Positions 6,405-10,294 of a stretch of 10,294 bases of DNA are shown here, one piece after another. The DNA is taken from NCBI GenBank assembly GCA_030830595.1, contig JAURMS010000373.1, positions 1 to 10,294 of the forward strand, written 5' to 3'. The stretch's first letter is position 1. Every line of letters begins with the position of its first letter. The notes beneath the pieces were generated by a model. That model did no database searches. It was not told the DNA's origin and saw nothing but the letters and a program-made list of their open reading frames with translations. The position numbers and the translations under genes were made by a program. The stretch is from Gammaproteobacteria bacterium (GTDB taxonomy: Bacteria > Pseudomonadota > Gammaproteobacteria > Steroidobacterales > Steroidobacteraceae).

Positions 6405-7382
6405 ATGACCCGCAAGAAGCTCTACCCCGAACTCAAGCCCTATCGCAGCGGCCATCTCAAGGTCTCAGGCGGTCATCGCCTGTACTGGGAAGAATGCGGC
6501 AACCCGGAGGGCAAGCCGGCCGTGTTCGTCCACGGAGGCCCTGGCGCGGGCGCCGGTCCGGTCTCCCGTCGCTTCTTCGATCCCAGGCGCTATCGAATCG
6601 TGGTGTTCGACCAGCGCGGCTGCGGGCGCAGCAAGCCCCACGCCAGCCTGAAACTCAACACCACCTGGCACCTCGTCGCCGACATGGAAGCCCTGCGCAC
6701 TCATCTCGGCATCGACCGGTGGCTGGTCTTCGGCGGTTCCTGGGGCTCCACGCTGTCGCTGGCCTATGCGCAATCCCACCCCGAACGGGTGAGCGAACTG
6801 GTCCTGCGCGGCATCTTCATGCTCAGGCGAGCCGAACTGCAGTGGTTTTACCAGGAAGGCGCGAGCGCCCTCTATCCGGATCGCTGGGAGGACTACCTCG
6901 CCCCGATCCCGAAACGCGAGCGCAAGGACCTGATCAAGGCCTATTACCGCCGCCTGACCGGTCGCAGCAGGAAGGCGGCGATCGAGGCCGCACGGGCCTG
7001 GGCCATCTGGGAGGGCTCGACCAGTTTCCTGCACCCCAACGAGGCCAATGCGCGCAGCTGGGGCGAGGACCGCTTCGCGCTGGCCGTCGCGAGGATCGAG
7101 TGTCATTACTTCGTGAACGGCGGCTTCCTCGACAGCGAAGACCAGCTGCTGCAGGACGTGCCCAGGATCCGCCACATCCCGGCAGTGATCGTGCAGGGTC
7201 GTTACGACGTGGTCTGCCCGATGATGACCGCCTGGGCACTGCATCGCGCCTGGCCGGAGGCCGATTTCAAGGTGGTGTCCGACGCCGGCCACTCGGCACT
7301 CGAGGCAGGCATCACCGATGAGCTGGTGAGGGCCACCGATCGCTTCGCCGGCAAAGGGTCCCTCGGCACTCGGCGACGTTGA
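6405..7382 (+). CDS. pip: Proline iminopeptidase (alpha/beta hydrolase, family S33)
   Basis: The product is 325 residues; well-known members are about 310-320. It removes N-terminal proline from peptides in the cytoplasm (no signal peptide). The N-terminus has the YPELKPYRSGHLKVSGGHRLYWEECGNP layout split across residues 7-34. The oxyanion motif HGGPG is at 43-47, the nucleophile motif GGSWGS at 110-115 (Ser112), the acid at Asp268 in GRYDVVCP and the base His296 in DAGHSA. Glu203 in the WEGSTS segment and Glu232 match the glutamates that bind the substrate's free amino group in the Serratia and Xanthomonas enzymes. It follows DUF3299 by 16 bases with its own GGAGG, so it is the last gene of the ABC operon. 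Why a peptidase sits there is unclear; pip is common as a stand-alone gene. The last residues (KGSLGTRRR) are not conserved and lie at the rearrangement boundary, so the tail may have been altered. Confidence 0.93.
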   Translation: MTRKKLYPELKPYRSGHLKVSGGHRLYWEECGNPEGKPAVFVHGGPGAGAGPVSRRFFDPRRYRIVVFDQRGCGRSKPHASLKLNTTWHLVADMEALRTHLGIDRWLVFGGSWGSTLSLAYAQSHPERVSELVLRGIFMLRRAELQWFYQEGASALYPDRWEDYLAPIPKRERKDLIKAYYRRLTGRSRKAAIEAARAWAIWEGSTSFLHPNEANARSWGEDRFALAVARIECHYFVNGGFLDSEDQLLQDVPRIRHIPAVIVQGRYDVVCPMMTAWALHRAWPEADFKVVSDAGHSALEAGITDELVRATDRFAGKGSLGTRRR

Positions 7383-7485
7383 CCGCCAGCGCCCGGACAT
7401 TGACCCACTCCATCGGACCCATGGTGTGAGCGGGGTGAGGGCCGATACCACGACGGAACAGGTCGAAGACGGAGACCTCGACCAC
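7312..7485 (-). pseudogene. Relic of the L-serine dehydratase (SdaA) N-terminus
   Basis: A 57-codon frame starts with GTG four bases after the lptE stop and ends inside the 3' end of pip on the opposite strand. Its first 25 codons (7485-7411) read VVEVSVFDLFRRGIGP, then HPA, then HTMGPM. This matches the start of iron-sulfur L-serine ammonia-lyases, whose N-terminus is of the form ISVFDLFKIGIGPSSSHT.GPM. The similarity ends after GPM: the following EWVNVRALAVN does not fit the family's RAA..F continuation, and the frame closes soon after, while a real enzyme has about 450 residues. The SSS of the conserved GPSSSHT loop is replaced by HPA, consistent with decay. It reads as a truncated gene that once followed lptE, cut by the event that brought in the neighbouring block. 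It could instead be a short expressed ORF, but function as a dehydratase is excluded by length. Confidence 0.6.
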
Positions 7486-7489
7486 GCGG

Positions 7490-7990
7490 TCAGTCTAGAG
7501 ACATGGCCGGCAACGCAGACAGCCGGGCCGTGACCAGCACCATCAGCTCGCGGGCCAGGGCACGTCGAATATCCTCTTCTTCGTGCTGCATGGCCAGCAC
7601 GGCCGTCTCGTCGTAAGCGTAGTCGCGGACCAGGGTCAGGACCTGGCGCGGCAGCACTTCCTGGCCCTCCACCTCGACTGAAAACTCGACGGTGTAAAAC
7701 AGTTCGTATTCCTCGGGTGTATTGCGCGCCGAGATGGTCAGGACCTCGCGTTCCACCCGGTCGCGGTGCACCCGGATCACCGCCGTCGCCTCGGACCTGT
7801 CCTCCACCGCGGGCGTTCCGGCCAGGGCGAGGCCCTCCAGCAGGGCGGCATGGAAGGGCGTGTAGCGATCATCCGCCTCCACATACGGGCGCTCCAAGAC
7901 GGCTGGCATCTGCCCAGCCCCGCGCAACTGGAATCCGCAACCGGCCAGCAAGCCCAGGGACAGCAGCACCAGCGGGAGGCAGCGACCCAC
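7490..7990 (-). CDS. lptE: LPS-assembly lipoprotein LptE
   Basis: The product is 166 residues, the usual LptE size. A lipoprotein signal ends in LLAGC, so Cys18 is lipidated, and the mature protein begins with the characteristic CGFQLRG. The body includes a mixed alpha/beta region with TISARNTPEEYELFYTVEF (about 85-103) and a C-terminal helix DIRRALARELM (about 140-150), as in the family. LptE plugs the LptD barrel in the outer membrane and helps deliver LPS to the cell surface. Translation starts at a GTG that directly abuts the leuS TGA with no gap, so it is probably coupled to leuS; GGTGA at the end of leuS can serve as ribosome site. In relatives the next gene is holA; here an SdaA-like relic begins four bases after the stop. 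Confidence 0.93.
   Translation of the reverse strand: MGRCLPLVLLSLGLLAGCGFQLRGAGQMPAVLERPYVEADDRYTPFHAALLEGLALAGTPAVEDRSEATAVIRVHRDRVEREVLTISARNTPEEYELFYTVEFSVEVEGQEVLPRQVLTLVRDYAYDETAVLAMQHEEEDIRRALARELMVLVTARLSALPAMSLD

Positions 7991-10294
<2,304 letters not shown>

Noticed and set aside
7383..7489. Direct repeats or an insertion-sequence end at the right junction of the block.
   Set aside because: I compared this gap with 841-908 by eye and found no shared direct repeat or terminal inverted repeat, only short matches expected by chance.

Overview
The window is about 10.3 kb of high-GC DNA, densely packed with genes. It has the feel of a gammaproteobacterial chromosome (LPS-exporting outer membrane, LptE beside LeuS, GC-rich third codon positions). 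A halophilic or Chromatiales-type or Xanthomonad-like lineage is plausible, but I cannot fix the genus from sequence alone.

The two ends hold housekeeping genes on the minus strand. At the right are leuS (leucyl-tRNA synthetase, 5' end off the window) and directly behind it lptE (LPS-assembly lipoprotein). At the left is holA (DNA polymerase III delta subunit), which runs off the left edge. In many gammaproteobacteria leuS, lptE and holA are consecutive genes of one operon. Here about 6.6 kb of other genes lie between lptE and holA. Four bases after the lptE stop there is a short relic resembling the N-terminus of L-serine dehydratase (SdaA), which marks one side of the rearrangement.

The inserted block has two plus-strand groups separated by one minus-strand gene. 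Group one is a small secreted or anchored Cys/His protein of DUF2946 type followed by a ZnuD-like TonB-dependent outer-membrane receptor. A family 2 glycosyltransferase then converges on the receptor and diverges from the next operon. Group two is a tight four-gene operon: an ABC ATPase, a MacB/FtsX-type permease (ATGA overlap), a DUF3299 periplasmic protein and a proline iminopeptidase.

A plausible working model is metal (most likely zinc) acquisition. The receptor would bring the metal or a chelate across the outer membrane, and the ABC/FtsX/DUF3299 set would act at the inner membrane and periplasm. This set recalls the Zrg zinc importer of Vibrio, but no DUF2796 gene is present. The metal assignment is inference from family resemblance and neighbourhood. 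I see no convincing Zur operator. No rRNA, tRNA, CRISPR array or complete insertion sequence is visible, and no gene-free stretch exceeds 110 bases.
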